DNA of 64,000 bases, taken from positions 434,001 through 498,000 of the forward strand of contig NC_016604.1 of the NCBI RefSeq assembly GCF_000230895.2, written 5' to 3'. The stretch's first letter is position 1, and each line of letters starts with the position of its first letter. The position numbers and the translations under genes were made by a program. Shown here one piece after another: positions 1-8,842 of the stretch. Below the pieces are notes generated by a model. That model was not told the DNA's origin. It did not search any database and saw only the letters and a program-made list of their open reading frames with translations. The DNA comes from Mycolicibacterium rhodesiae NBB3 (GTDB taxonomy: Bacteria > Actinomycetota > Actinomycetes > Mycobacteriales > Mycobacteriaceae).

Positions 1-332
1 AGGTCGTCGAGTCCGGCGCTCCCGACGTGGCGAAGCGACTCGCCAAGTCCACGGCGAAGACGACGTACCCAGTGTGGATGATGACCGTGATCGGCGATCT
101 GGCTCTGCACGATGCCACCACCACCGATGAAACGCCGCGGTGGTACAAGCCGGTGGGAAGTCTGTTTGATCAGTTCCTCGGGGCGGCAGAGACGGATCCC
201 GTGTTGGCCGAATGGTTTCTGCGCAGATTCAGCCTCCTCGACAGCCTCTACATGGTCCCGTCCGCGCGCCTCGTCGGCCGCACCATCCGGCACAACATGA
301 AGCTGTGGCTGGCGGAGAAGCGCTCAGCCTGA
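1..332 (+). CDS. C-terminal part of a putative FAD-dependent oxidoreductase (Rv3254-like), cut by the window edge
   Basis: An open frame runs in from the left edge (reading from base 3) to a TGA at 330-332, so the gene starts outside the window. About 109 residues are visible. They show no nucleotide-binding motif, because that part would lie upstream. The tail is helical, rich in Leu/Arg/Trp, and ends in a basic segment (KLWLAEKRSA). The identity is inferred mainly from position: in M. tuberculosis the gene beside manA (Rv3255c) is Rv3254, an FAD-binding protein. It converges on manA with only 6 bp between the stop codons. Without the N-terminus the function cannot be confirmed. Confidence 0.5.
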   Translation, partial: VVESGAPDVAKRLAKSTAKTTYPVWMMTVIGDLALHDATTTDETPRWYKPVGSLFDQFLGAAETDPVLAEWFLRRFSLLDSLYMVPSARLVGRTIRHNMKLWLAEKRSA

Positions 333-338
333 CGAGGC

Positions 339-1565
339 TTAAATGCCCACCGTGGCGCGGAAGAGTTTCGTCGGGGTGTCGGCGGCCAGGCGGATGGGGC
401 CCTCGTCGGCGGCGACCCACGCAGCAGACCCGCGATTGAGGGTGACGCTGCCGCCCTTGGCGGACACCACCGTCGACCCCTGGGTACACAGTAGAATCTG
501 CGGTCCGTCATGGCGACTCGGCGCGTCGATCTCGTGACCGAGGTGCTCACCGTCGATGCTCAGCTCGGAGACCGCGAATTCGGGAGCCGGTGTTTCGTAG
601 ACCAGTTCCATGCCGTCTCTGGTGATCGTCGGACGGATCAGATCGTCGCTCGCGGGAGTGAAGTCCAGCACCCGCAGTAGCTCGGGCACGTCCACGTGCT
701 TGGGTGTCAGTCCCCCGCGTAAGACGTTGTCGGAGTTGGCCATCACCTCGACGCCGACGCCTTGCAGGTATGCGTGCAGGTTCCCCGCGGGTAGGTAGAT
801 CGCCTCGCCGGGCTCCAACGTGATGCGGTTCAGCAACATGCTGGCCAGTACGCCGGCGTCGCCCGGGTAGCGCTCGCCGAGTTCGAGGACGGTCCTGGCC
901 TCGGCGGCGAATGTCGTGTTGCGCGAACGCACGTAGTGGATCGCGCCGTCGATCACTGCGGGCACCAGCACGTCGAGATCGGGCTGCGGTGCGGTGATCC
1001 ACGTCGTGAACAGGGCCCGAAGGCCGTCCGCATCGGGCTGACCGACCAGCAGGTTCACGAACGGGTCGAGATCGGTCACCGCCAGCGAGCGCATCAGCTC
1101 GATGCTTTCCTCCACTGGGCGGAAGCCGGCGAGCGCCTCGAATTCTTCTAGGGCAACCAGGATTTCGGGCTTGTGGCTGGCGTCGCGGTAGTTGCGGTTC
1201 GGCGCGGTCACCGGAATGCCCAACCGGTCTTCGCGTGCGAAGCCCTCAGCCGCCTGCCGCGCGCTGGGGTGCGCCTGCAGCGACAGCGGCTCGTCCGCGG
1301 CGAGCACCTTGAGCAGGAACGGCAGTGTGTCGCCGAATCGCCCGCGCACACTCGCCCCGAGCTGTCCCTCCGGATCATCGCGCAATGTGTCGAGCAGCGA
1401 CGTCTCCCCGTTGTCGGTCTCCAGCCACGCAGGATCGCCGGGGTGGGCGCCGAACCACAGTTCGGCCTCGGGATGCGCTGTGGGACTTGGCCGTCCGGTG
1501 AAGTCCGCAATCGCTGTGCGCGACCCCCACGCATAGGTACGCACCGCCCCACGTAGCAAGTTCAC
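339..1565 (-). CDS. manA: Mannose-6-phosphate isomerase (type I PMI)
   Basis: Interconverts fructose-6-phosphate and mannose-6-phosphate, the entry to GDP-mannose for mannolipids and glycoproteins. The 408-residue protein shows the type I PMI zinc site: a QAHPS motif near residue 97, HKPE near 132, and a later LPAGNLHAYLQG segment giving another His ligand. It starts with GTG at 1565, 4 bp after the stop of the upstream gene on the same strand, so pmmA, the TobH-like gene and manA form one transcription unit. The order matches M. tuberculosis Rv3257c-Rv3256c-Rv3255c. Cytoplasmic. Nothing unusual is seen. Confidence 0.95.
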   Translation of the reverse strand: MNLLRGAVRTYAWGSRTAIADFTGRPSPTAHPEAELWFGAHPGDPAWLETDNGETSLLDTLRDDPEGQLGASVRGRFGDTLPFLLKVLAADEPLSLQAHPSARQAAEGFAREDRLGIPVTAPNRNYRDASHKPEILVALEEFEALAGFRPVEESIELMRSLAVTDLDPFVNLLVGQPDADGLRALFTTWITAPQPDLDVLVPAVIDGAIHYVRSRNTTFAAEARTVLELGERYPGDAGVLASMLLNRITLEPGEAIYLPAGNLHAYLQGVGVEVMANSDNVLRGGLTPKHVDVPELLRVLDFTPASDDLIRPTITRDGMELVYETPAPEFAVSELSIDGEHLGHEIDAPSRHDGPQILLCTQGSTVVSAKGGSVTLNRGSAAWVAADEGPIRLAADTPTKLFRATVGI

Positions 1566-1569
1566 TTGC

Positions 1570-2679
1570 TCAACCCCGAACCAGCTTCAGGTATACGGCG
1601 GTCATCTCCATCCGGAGGGCAAGCAGAGCCAATTGCTCCTCCAGCCGGCCGGGCCCGGCCGGAGCCGTTCCCGGTGCGTGAACGACGTCAGATGTGTCCA
1701 GCGCCAACGCCTCCGGCACATCCTCGGCGTTGATCACGTGGATGTCCTCCATGCCTGCGACCCTGGCCATGACGACGGGTCGCTCGGCGTCGGCGGTCAG
1801 TACGAAGGTCCGCACCCGGGTCGGGAGCGGGCCGTCGATCTGCTCATCGTGGAAGATCGACCGCTCTCGATCCTGTGCGTCGCTCATTCCGCTGCGCAAC
1901 GCAGCCAGCGCATCGGCCAGACCGGCCGCGGCCACGGCGCGATGCGCGACCCGCAGCAAGACAGCCGCGACGTGGCGGGCCAACACGAGCGTCGCCGCGG
2001 TGTCGCCCGCGACGACGACCTCGCACCCCGACATCCGTTCAGCCAATGCCTTCGCGGGATTGGTGAACAGTTCACGAGCAGCGCTGTTGCGCAACGCTTC
2101 CGCGTCCAACTCGTCGGCGAGCGCCGATAGATCGACTCGCAGCCCTGGGTCCACCATGTGCAGTACTGCCAGACCGGCGGCCAGGTACCGGCAGAATCCG
2201 AACTCGTCGGGCACCCATACCCGCGGCGGCAACGCGACAGAGCGACCGGCGGTGGCGTCACGCAACGGTCCTTCGTATGGCGCGATCACGGCGATGCGAG
2301 CACCGCGTCGCACTCCGGTCGCGGCAGCGGATACCAGCGAAGGATCGCCCGGATCGTCCCCGGCCACGACGAGGACGTCCAGTGCGCCGATCCACGGCGG
2401 GACCTCGGGGGCGACGACGATCGGCGCGGCCAGCGAACCACCGAGCGTCGCCGCGAGCAACGAGCCTGCCGCTTCAGCGTTTCCGCGTCCGGCCACCCAT
2501 ATCACCGTGCGGGGTGGTGCGTCGCTTTGCAGCTGATCCAGGTCCCCCTCGCCGAGCGCCGCGGCCGTCGCCCGCACCTGTGCGCCGGCCATCGCAGCCG
2601 CGCGCAACGAGCCGTCGCGGTCTGCGGCGATCAGTCCTTCGACGTCGTCGAGGTCGACCATCGACTCGGTGGCGTTCAC
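1570..2679 (-). CDS. SIS-domain-like protein, TobH/Rv3256c family
   Basis: A 369-residue protein between pmmA and manA. The central part (GRGNAEAAGSLLAATLGG, near residue 65) resembles the sugar-phosphate-binding fold of SIS-type phosphosugar isomerases. The C-terminal half resembles the C-terminal domain of bifunctional phosphoglucose/phosphomannose isomerases. The canonical isomerase active-site residues are not obvious, so catalytic activity is uncertain. It starts with GTG at 2679, sharing a 4-bp GTGA overlap with the pmmA stop, which implies translational coupling. The conserved position between two mannose-phosphate enzymes suggests an accessory or regulatory role in sugar-phosphate metabolism; this is inference. 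Confidence 0.8.
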   Translation of the reverse strand: MNATESMVDLDDVEGLIAADRDGSLRAAAMAGAQVRATAAALGEGDLDQLQSDAPPRTVIWVAGRGNAEAAGSLLAATLGGSLAAPIVVAPEVPPWIGALDVLVVAGDDPGDPSLVSAAATGVRRGARIAVIAPYEGPLRDATAGRSVALPPRVWVPDEFGFCRYLAAGLAVLHMVDPGLRVDLSALADELDAEALRNSAARELFTNPAKALAERMSGCEVVVAGDTAATLVLARHVAAVLLRVAHRAVAAAGLADALAALRSGMSDAQDRERSIFHDEQIDGPLPTRVRTFVLTADAERPVVMARVAGMEDIHVINAEDVPEALALDTSDVVHAPGTAPAGPGRLEEQLALLALRMEMTAVYLKLVRG

Positions 2680-4076
2680 GTGTGCGCCTCAGAATTCGAG
2701 GAGGTCTGGTCTTTGACCGTTTGGGAGATCTGTCCGACGATCTCGTCGACTTCTTCGATCGTCCGTGCCTCGACGTTGAGCCGCAGTAGCGGTTCGGTGT
2801 TGGACATGCGCAGGTTGAACCACGACCCGTCGCCCAGATCGACGGTCACACCGTCGAGGTGGTCGATCGAGTGGATCCTCGCGCCGTATGACAACAACAC
2901 CTTGTCGACACATGCCTCGGCGTCGGTGACGGTGAAGTTGACCTCGCCCGACGCTTCGTAGCGTTGATAGTCGGCCATCAGGTCGGACAACGGCCGGTTC
3001 TGTTCACCGAGCGCCGCCAAGACATGTAGCGCCGCCAGCATGCCGGAGTCAGCACCCCAGAAGTCGCGGAAGTAGTAGTGCGCCGAATGTTCTCCGCCGA
3101 AGATCGCGCCGGTGTCGGCCATCAGCCCCTTGATGAAGGAGTGTCCGACGCGTGACCGTACCGGGGTGCCCCCGCGCTCGGCGACGAGTTCCGGAACGGC
3201 GCGGGACGTGATCAGGTTGTGGATCACCGTCGCGCCGATCTCACGCCTCAGTTCCCGCGAGGCGACCAACGCCGTCACCGCTGAGGGCGAGACCGGCCGC
3301 CCCTTCTCGTCGACGACGAAGCATCGGTCGGCGTCGCCATCGAACGCCAGCCCGATGTCGGCTCCGGTCTCCAGCACGAACGCCTGGAGGTCGACGAGGT
3401 TGGCGGGATCGAGCGGATTCGCTTCGTGGTTGGGAAACGTGCCGTCGAGCTCGAAGAACAGCGGAGCGAGCGTGATCGACGGGATCGCGCCCAGCACAGC
3501 GGGAGTGGTGTGCCCACCCATCCCGTTGCCCGCGTCGACGGCCACCTTCATCGGCCGCATCTCGGCCAGGCTCACCAGAGACCGCAGGAACTCTCCGTAG
3601 TCGGCCAACACGTCGCGGTCGGACTTCGTGCCGCGGGGCCCGTCATGCGTGGGCACCCCGGCGATGACCTCATCGCTGATGACGGTGAGTCCGGTGTCCC
3701 TGCCGACGGGCTTGGCTTCGGCCCGGCACAACTTGATGCCGTTGTACGCGGCAGGATTGTGGCTCGCAGTGAACATCGCGCCGGGGCAGTCCAGCAGACC
3801 CGAGGCGAAGTACAACTGGTCGGTGGATGCCAGGCCGATGCGCACCACATCGAGACCCTGCGCGACGACGCCTTCGGCGAACGCCTCCGACAGCGCCGGT
3901 GAGCTGTCCCGCATGTCGTGACCGATGACCACCGTCGTGGCGTTCTCAGCCCGCATCAAGCGGGCGAACGCACCACCGATCTCACCGACGAACTGTTCGT
4001 CGAGTTCGTCGCCGACCAGACCCCGCACGTCGTACGCCTTGATGACACTGCGGACAGCCGCGGCGGGCCGGGACAT
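2676..4076 (-). CDS. pmmA: Phosphomannomutase / phosphoglucomutase
   Basis: Converts mannose-6-phosphate to mannose-1-phosphate for GDP-mannose synthesis. The 466-residue protein has the four alpha-D-phosphohexomutase signatures in order: the phosphoserine loop TASHNP near residue 105, the metal loop DGDADR near 246, a sugar-specificity loop GGEHSAHYYF near 329, and the phosphate-binding RMSNTEPLLRL near 430. The ATG at 4076 has a good ribosome-binding site (AAGGAG) about 6 nt upstream. It is first in the operon with the TobH-like gene and manA. It corresponds to M. tuberculosis Rv3257c. Confidence 0.94.
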   Translation of the reverse strand: MSRPAAAVRSVIKAYDVRGLVGDELDEQFVGEIGGAFARLMRAENATTVVIGHDMRDSSPALSEAFAEGVVAQGLDVVRIGLASTDQLYFASGLLDCPGAMFTASHNPAAYNGIKLCRAEAKPVGRDTGLTVISDEVIAGVPTHDGPRGTKSDRDVLADYGEFLRSLVSLAEMRPMKVAVDAGNGMGGHTTPAVLGAIPSITLAPLFFELDGTFPNHEANPLDPANLVDLQAFVLETGADIGLAFDGDADRCFVVDEKGRPVSPSAVTALVASRELRREIGATVIHNLITSRAVPELVAERGGTPVRSRVGHSFIKGLMADTGAIFGGEHSAHYYFRDFWGADSGMLAALHVLAALGEQNRPLSDLMADYQRYEASGEVNFTVTDAEACVDKVLLSYGARIHSIDHLDGVTVDLGDGSWFNLRMSNTEPLLRLNVEARTIEEVDEIVGQISQTVKDQTSSNSEAHT

Positions 4077-4161
4077 AAAACTCCTTGAGACGTGGACTGC
4101 TGGCGCCAGCCTAGCCGTCGAACGGCTGCGGCACGGCCACTAGTACTCGCCTCGGTCCGCG

Positions 4162-4581
4162 CTATTCGGGCGGGTCTGGCAACACCCGCAGGTGGCCCCG
4201 CCGCCGTCCGTTGGTGTCGGACCTGCGGGCGGGTGGCGCCATCAACGCTCCGCCCGACATCCCGGTGACCGGATCGGAAAATCCCGCGGCCACTCCGTTG
4301 ATGGGCGGCGCCACATCACGCCCTTCGCGTACGGCCTCGGCGAGGGCTACCAGATCGTCCTCGTCGGGGTGCGACGGCAGCGGACCGGCGTGGCGGACCA
4401 GCTCCCAGCCGCGCGGCGCGGTGATACGGCTGGCGTGCAGGACGCACAGGTCCCACGAATGCGGCTCGGACACCGTGGCCAGCGGGCCGACGACTGCCGT
4501 CGAGTCGGAGTACACGAAGGTCAGCGTCGCCACCGCGTAGTGGGGGCACCCGGGCCGGCAGCAGCGACGGGGAACGTTCAC
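4162..4581 (-). CDS. DUF3499 family protein (Rv3258c-like)
   Basis: A 139-residue actinobacterial protein of unknown function. The N-terminus holds a Cys/His cluster (CCRPGCPHYA, then DLCVLHA near residue 46) that could bind a metal; the C-terminus is basic (RRGHLRVLP). The GTG start at 4581 lies 6 nt downstream of a TAGCCT hexamer on this strand (4593-4588), which suggests a leaderless transcript. It is divergent from the metallopeptidase-like gene at 4671 and sits upstream of pmmA in the same orientation with an 85-bp gap. Family membership is recognised from length, position and the Cys pattern; the function is not known. Confidence 0.85.
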   Translation of the reverse strand: MNVPRRCCRPGCPHYAVATLTFVYSDSTAVVGPLATVSEPHSWDLCVLHASRITAPRGWELVRHAGPLPSHPDEDDLVALAEAVREGRDVAPPINGVAAGFSDPVTGMSGGALMAPPARRSDTNGRRRGHLRVLPDPPE

Positions 4582-4670
4582 AGCGAGAGGCTATCGTGCG
4601 CAAACGATGCAAGCCGCCGGACACGCGCGGCATGTTCAGTGTCGATCTTGAACCGTTACGATCTGTGTTC

Positions 4671-5135
4671 GTGGCGGATGGACGCGGACACCGATCACGC
4701 CGCGGCCGCGAAATGCGCGGACCGCTTCTGCCGGCGACGGTGCCCGGCTGGCGCAGCCGAGCCGAACTGTTCGACATGGCCGTCCTGGAGGCCTACGAAC
4801 CGATCGAACGCCGGTGGCAGGACAGAGTCTCCACGCTGGATATCGCCGTCGACGAAATTCCCCGTATCTCGCCGAAGGACCCCGAGAGCGTGCAATGGCC
4901 GCCTGAGGTGATCGCCGACGGCCCGATCGCACTGGCCCGGCTGATCCCAGCGGGTGTTGATGTCAGAGGTAACGCCACGAGGGCGCGAATTGTGTTGTTC
5001 CGCAAGCCGATCGAACGACGGGTGAAGGACACCGTCGAACTCTCGGACCTGCTGCATGAAGTCTTGGTGGCCCAGGTGGCCACCTATTTGGGCGTCGAGC
5101 CCTCCGTCATCGATCCGACGATCGAAGACGAGTAG
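4671..5135 (+). CDS. Zincin-like metallopeptidase-family protein with a degenerate active site (Rv3259-like)
   Basis: A 154-residue protein in the place of Rv3259. The GTG at 4671 is preferred over the longer frame from 4596, because a TACGAT hexamer at 4657-4662 ends 8 nt before it (leaderless layout) and the upstream extension would crowd the divergent DUF3499 promoter. The body (PLLPATVPGWRSRAELFDMAVLEAY) resembles the zincin-type minimal peptidase family. Where that family has HExxH, this protein has LLHEVLVAQVATYLG, so the second His is missing and zinc catalysis is doubtful. The C-terminus is acidic. The function is unknown. Confidence 0.75.
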   Translation: MADGRGHRSRRGREMRGPLLPATVPGWRSRAELFDMAVLEAYEPIERRWQDRVSTLDIAVDEIPRISPKDPESVQWPPEVIADGPIALARLIPAGVDVRGNATRARIVLFRKPIERRVKDTVELSDLLHEVLVAQVATYLGVEPSVIDPTIEDE

Positions 5136-5204
5136 GGCGCGCCTAGATTGCGATGTGGGGGCACCTCCCGCCCGAAGGGCAGGGGGACGCTTGCGCGAAG
5201 AGCG

Positions 5205-5621
5205 TTAGATGACGCCGCGCTTGAGGCGACGGCGCTCACGCTCGGAGAGCCCGCCCCAGATGCCGAAGCGCTCGTCATGCGCCAGCGCGTAGTCAAGGCA
5301 CGCGTCGCGCACCTCGCAACCCTGGCAGATGCGCTTGGCTTCGCGGGTCGAGCCGCCCTTCTCGGGGAAGAACGCCTCGGGGTCGGTTTGGGCGCACAGC
5401 GCCTTCTCCTGCCAGAGGTCGTCTTCCGGCGTAAGCATTGCCGGGATTGCCGGCAATGGCGGCGCCACATCAATCGGGGCGGGCACCAGACTCAACTGGG
5501 GACGCCGTGGCGTCTCGAACGGTGCCGGTCCGGTATTGGTGTGCGGCGCGCTGTCAACTGAGCCAAGCAGCCGATCGTCAAAACGGACCACGTGATCGAA
5601 ATCGCTGTACTCAAAAGACAT
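5205..5621 (-). CDS. whiB2: WhiB-family iron-sulfur transcription regulator WhiB2 (WhmD)
   Basis: A 138-residue WhiB protein. Four Cys ligands are visible in the C-terminal half (CAQTD, then CQGCEVRDAC, i.e. Cys-x2-Cys-x5-Cys), followed by the GIWGG turn and a basic RERRRLKRG tail for DNA contact. WhmD/WhiB2 is required for septation in mycobacteria. The ATG at 5621 is chosen over an upstream extension because a strong GGAGG ribosome-binding site sits 7-8 nt before it. A SOS-box-like dyad lies about 75 bp upstream. The N-terminal extension is longer than in the annotated M. tuberculosis protein. It is divergent from fbiA. Confidence 0.96.
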   Translation of the reverse strand: MSFEYSDFDHVVRFDDRLLGSVDSAPHTNTGPAPFETPRRPQLSLVPAPIDVAPPLPAIPAMLTPEDDLWQEKALCAQTDPEAFFPEKGGSTREAKRICQGCEVRDACLDYALAHDERFGIWGGLSERERRRLKRGVI

Positions 5622-5916
5622 TTTCCGCCTCCTCACCTGGTGTCGTAGATCCGTAAAAAAGAGCCCCACTTTTATTCTGTGCGGCCATCTCAATTCGAAC
5701 ATATGATCGAATCTCGGTCTGCGACACCGAAACCGGCCGGCCAACCGCGAAATGACACTGGTGTGATTACACACGCGTTGGCTGTCGGGGTCAAGCGTTG
5801 GAACAGAAATTCATACCATTCCGTGACCCGATTTCGGCGCGTCGAAATATCGGCGTGTCTGTCACACCCACGGCCACATGCTCTCGCCGGCGCCCGACGG
5901 CCTAATGTCGGTCACT
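5622..5916. other. Intergenic region between divergent whiB2 and fbiA
   Basis: Nearly 300 bp without a credible gene, and more AT-rich than its surroundings near 5650-5700. It holds the whiB2 ribosome-binding site (about 5628-5633), the SOS-box-like dyad (5695-5710) and, at the right end, a TAATGT hexamer (5903-5908) placed 8 nt before the fbiA GTG. Confidence 0.6.
5695..5710. promoter_or_regulatory. SOS-box-like dyad upstream of whiB2
   Basis: TCGAACATATGATCGA matches the mycobacterial LexA box TCGAAC-N4-GTTCGA at 11 of 12 fixed positions. It lies within a slightly longer dyad (5694-5711, 8 of 9 pairs). It is in the whiB2-fbiA intergenic region, about 75 bp upstream of the whiB2 start codon and about 200 bp from fbiA. 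The match is seen directly; LexA binding is inferred. Confidence 0.5.
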
Positions 5917-6918
5917 GTGAAGGTCACCGTTCTGGTCGGCGGCGTCGGCGGCGCACGCTTTCTCCTCGGCGTTCAGCACCTGTTGGGCCTGGGCCAGTTC
6001 GGCGATGCCGGCACCTCTTCGACGCATGAGTTGACCGCAGTGGTCAACGTCGGCGACGACGCCTGGATGTTCGGTGTGCGGATATGTCCGGACCTCGACA
6101 CCTGTATGTACACGTTGGGCGGTGGTATCGACCCCGAGCGCGGCTGGGGCCATCGTGGTGAAACCTGGCACGCCAAGGAGGAACTCGCCGCGTACGGGGT
6201 GCAGCCGGACTGGTTCGGCCTCGGCGATCGCGACCTCGCTACCCACCTTGTACGCAGTCAGATGCTGCGGGCCGGATATCCGTTGTCACAAGTGACCGAA
6301 GCGTTATGCGCCCGATGGTCACCGGGTGCGCGGCTCTTGCCCGCCAGCGACGATCGCAGCGAAACCCATGTCGTCGTCACCGATCCCGAGGACGGCGAAT
6401 CGCGTGCGATCCACTTCCAGGAGTGGTGGGTGCGCTATCGCGCCCAGATACCCACGCACAGCTTCGCGTTCGTCGGCGCCGATACGGCATCAGCCGGTCC
6501 AGGCGTCGTCGAGTCCATCGAGACGGCGGACGTCGTCCTGCTGGCTCCGTCCAACCCGGTCGTGAGTATCGGATCGATCTTGAACATCCCCGGCATCCGG
6601 GGTGCGCTGCGCACGACGACGGCACGGGTCATCGGCTACTCCCCCATCATCGGCGGTAAGCCGTTGCGCGGCATGGCCGACGAATGCTTGTCGGTCATCG
6701 GCGTGGCCAGTACCTCCGAAGCGGTCGGCAACCACTACGGGGCCCGCAGCGGTACCGGCATCCTCGATGGCTGGCTCATCCACGAGGGTGATCACGCCGA
6801 GATCGACGGTGTGGAGGTGCGTGCGGTGCCACTGCTGATGACGGAACCGGCGACGACGGCCGACATGGTGCGCGCAGGCCTCGATCTGGCCGGGTTGAAG
6901 CTGGACCCACGCCCATGA
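5917..6918 (+). CDS. fbiA: 2-phospho-L-lactate transferase family enzyme FbiA (coenzyme F420 biosynthesis)
   Basis: Transfers the phosphoenolpyruvate/lactate-type moiety onto the deazaflavin Fo during F420 assembly. The 333-residue protein begins with the nucleotide-binding [17 protein letters not shown]. Further CofD-family blocks are [62 protein letters not shown] and [15 protein letters not shown] at 5917 is chosen because the M. tuberculosis protein starts at the same KVTVL and because TAATGT ends 8 nt upstream. The longer frame from 5878 is rejected. It overlaps fbiB by 4 bp (ATGA). Confidence 0.95.
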   Translation: MKVTVLVGGVGGARFLLGVQHLLGLGQFGDAGTSSTHELTAVVNVGDDAWMFGVRICPDLDTCMYTLGGGIDPERGWGHRGETWHAKEELAAYGVQPDWFGLGDRDLATHLVRSQMLRAGYPLSQVTEALCARWSPGARLLPASDDRSETHVVVTDPEDGESRAIHFQEWWVRYRAQIPTHSFAFVGADTASAGPGVVESIETADVVLLAPSNPVVSIGSILNIPGIRGALRTTTARVIGYSPIIGGKPLRGMADECLSVIGVASTSEAVGNHYGARSGTGILDGWLIHEGDHAEIDGVEVRAVPLLMTEPATTADMVRAGLDLAGLKLDPRP

Positions 6919-8255
6919 CAGAACATGGATCTGCCGGCGCCGTCGAAATACTGCCGGTTCCAGGACTTCCCGAGTTCCGGCCCGGCGACGATCTCGCTGC
7001 CGCCATCGCTACGGCCGCACCCCGGCTACAAGACGGCGACATCCTGGTGATCACCAGCAAGGTGATCTCCAAGTGTGAGGGCCGCATCGTCGACGCGCCT
7101 ACCGACCCCGAAGAGCGAGACATTCTGCGGCGCGAGCTGATCGACGCAGAGGCGGTGCGGGTGCTCGCACGCAAGGGCAAGACGCTGATCACCGAGAACG
7201 CCATCGGGCTGGTGCAGGCGGCGGCGGGGGTGGACGGCTCCAATGTCGACTCGGCAGAACTCGCGCTACTGCCCACCGACCCGGACGGCAGCGCCGCGAC
7301 CCTGCGGGAGAGGCTGCGCGAACACCTCGGCGTCACGGTCGGGGTCGTGGTGACCGACACGATGGGACGGGCGTGGCGCAACGGACAGACCGACGTCGCG
7401 ATCGGCGCAGCGGGACTGACGGTGCTGCACGGCTACGAAGGATCCCAGGATCGGCACGGGAATGAGTTGATTGTCACCGAGATCGCCGTCGCCGACGAGA
7501 TCGCTGCCGCGGCCGATCTCGTCAAGGGCAAGCTGACGGACATACCTGTCGCGGTGGTGCGGGGACTGTCCCTGCAGGACAACGGCTCCGGCGCGCGTGA
7601 TCTCGTGCGGACCGGCGAGGACGATCTGTTCTGGCTGGGCACCGAGGAGGCGATTGCGCTCGGGCGCAGCCAGGCCCAGCTGCTGCGGCGGTCGGTGCGC
7701 GCTTTCAGTGGCGAGCAAGTGGCCCCCGATCTGATCGAGGCCGCCGTCGCCGAAGCACTTACCGCACCGGCGCCGCATCACACCCGACCGGTGCGGTTCG
7801 TGTGGATGCAGGATCCTGCCCGTCGACTGGCCTTGCTCGACCGGATGAAGGCAAAGTGGCGGACGGACCTGGCGGGCGATGGGCGAACCGCCGATGCCGT
7901 CGAACACCGCGTCAAACGTGGCCAGATCCTTTACGACGCACCCGAACTCGTGATCCCGTTCATGGTGCCCGATGGTGCGCACAGCTACCCCGACACCGAA
8001 CGCACCGCCGCGGAGCACACGATGTTCACCGTCGCCGTCGGTGCCGCGGTGCAGGCTCTGTTGGTGGCGCTGGCGGTACGTGGAGTGGGCAGCTGCTGGA
8101 TCGGCTCCACCATCTTCGCCGCCGATCTGGTGCGCGACGAACTCGGCCTGCCCGCCGACTGGGAGCCGTTGGGCGCCATCGCGATCGGCTATCCCGAAGC
8201 GGGTTCTGGACCGCGCGACCCGGTACCGACCGATGACCTACTGGTGCGCAAGTGA
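6915..8255 (+). CDS. fbiB: Bifunctional F420:gamma-glutamyl ligase / dehydro-F420-0 reductase FbiB
   Basis: Adds the poly-glutamate tail to F420 and, through its C-terminal FMN domain, reduces dehydro-F420-0. The 446-residue protein has an N-terminal CofE-type ligase domain (residues 1 to about 245; [49 protein letters not shown]). A nitroreductase-fold domain follows from about residue 255 ([24 protein letters not shown]). The ATG overlaps the fbiA stop (ATGA), so the two are translationally coupled. The same two-domain form is found in M. tuberculosis. Confidence 0.95.
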   Translation: MTEHGSAGAVEILPVPGLPEFRPGDDLAAAIATAAPRLQDGDILVITSKVISKCEGRIVDAPTDPEERDILRRELIDAEAVRVLARKGKTLITENAIGLVQAAAGVDGSNVDSAELALLPTDPDGSAATLRERLREHLGVTVGVVVTDTMGRAWRNGQTDVAIGAAGLTVLHGYEGSQDRHGNELIVTEIAVADEIAAAADLVKGKLTDIPVAVVRGLSLQDNGSGARDLVRTGEDDLFWLGTEEAIALGRSQAQLLRRSVRAFSGEQVAPDLIEAAVAEALTAPAPHHTRPVRFVWMQDPARRLALLDRMKAKWRTDLAGDGRTADAVEHRVKRGQILYDAPELVIPFMVPDGAHSYPDTERTAAEHTMFTVAVGAAVQALLVALAVRGVGSCWIGSTIFAADLVRDELGLPADWEPLGAIAIGYPEAGSGPRDPVPTDDLLVRK

Positions 8256-8794
8256 CCCTGCACGCGTCGGCGGTGCACGTGCTGACCGACTGGGAGGCGC
8301 CCGATCCCGCCCAGGACTCCCTGCGTCATGCCGTCCTGGCGTTTCTGGCCGCACGACCCGACGGATGCCTGCGCACCTGCGTGCCCGGTCACGTGACAGG
8401 TTCGGCTCTCGTCGTCGACGCCGAAGGGACTCACGCGTTGCTCACCCTGCACCCGCGGTTCGGTCGGTGGCTGCAACTCGGCGGGCATTGTGAGGAGTCC
8501 GACGCCGACATCGTCGCCGCCGCACTGCGGGAGGCCACCGAGGAGTCGGGCGTCGACGGACTGGAGATCGATCCATCGATGGCCGCGCTGCACGTTCATC
8601 CGGTGACGTGTTCCCTCGGGGTGCCCACCCGCCATCTCGACATGCAATTCATCGTGCGTGCCCCCGCGGGTGCTGAGATCGCCCGCAGCGATGAGTCGTT
8701 GGACCTTCGGTGGTGGCCGTTGGACGGGCTTCCGGAGGACACCGACTTCGGGCTGACGCAGCTGGCGGCCGCCGCCTCGCAACGCAATCTGTGA
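8252..8794 (+). CDS. NUDIX hydrolase
   Basis: A 180-residue protein with a complete NUDIX box, [25 protein letters not shown] in segments ([10 protein letters not shown] near residue 76, REATEESGV near 92), giving the Mg-binding REATEE core. The substrate is a nucleoside diphosphate linked to another group, not predictable here. GTG at 8252 overlaps the fbiB stop (GTGA), so it is co-translated with fbiA-fbiB. In M. tuberculosis this position holds the DNA methylase gene Rv3263, which is absent here. The coupling raises the possibility of a housekeeping role linked to F420 or GTP-derived intermediates; this is inference. Confidence 0.9.
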   Translation: MTLHASAVHVLTDWEAPDPAQDSLRHAVLAFLAARPDGCLRTCVPGHVTGSALVVDAEGTHALLTLHPRFGRWLQLGGHCEESDADIVAAALREATEESGVDGLEIDPSMAALHVHPVTCSLGVPTRHLDMQFIVRAPAGAEIARSDESLDLRWWPLDGLPEDTDFGLTQLAAAASQRNL

Positions 8795-8795
8795 T

Positions 8796-8838
8796 TTCGG
8801 TGCGCCGGCGATCGGTGAGCGATCGTATGCGCGCCGAA
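8796..8838. repeat. 43-nt hairpin element, copy 1 (between convergent genes)
   Basis: TTCGGTGCGC (8796-8805), a 23-nt loop, then a pairing arm (8829-8838) with one G-T pair. It begins one base after the NUDIX stop codon and ends 4 bp before the manB stop. The second copy at 28906-28948 has the same arm and loop lengths and matches at about 34 of 43 positions. Both copies separate convergent genes, so a bidirectional terminator or a dispersed palindromic element is likely. Confidence 0.75.
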
Positions 8839-8842
8839 GTCG

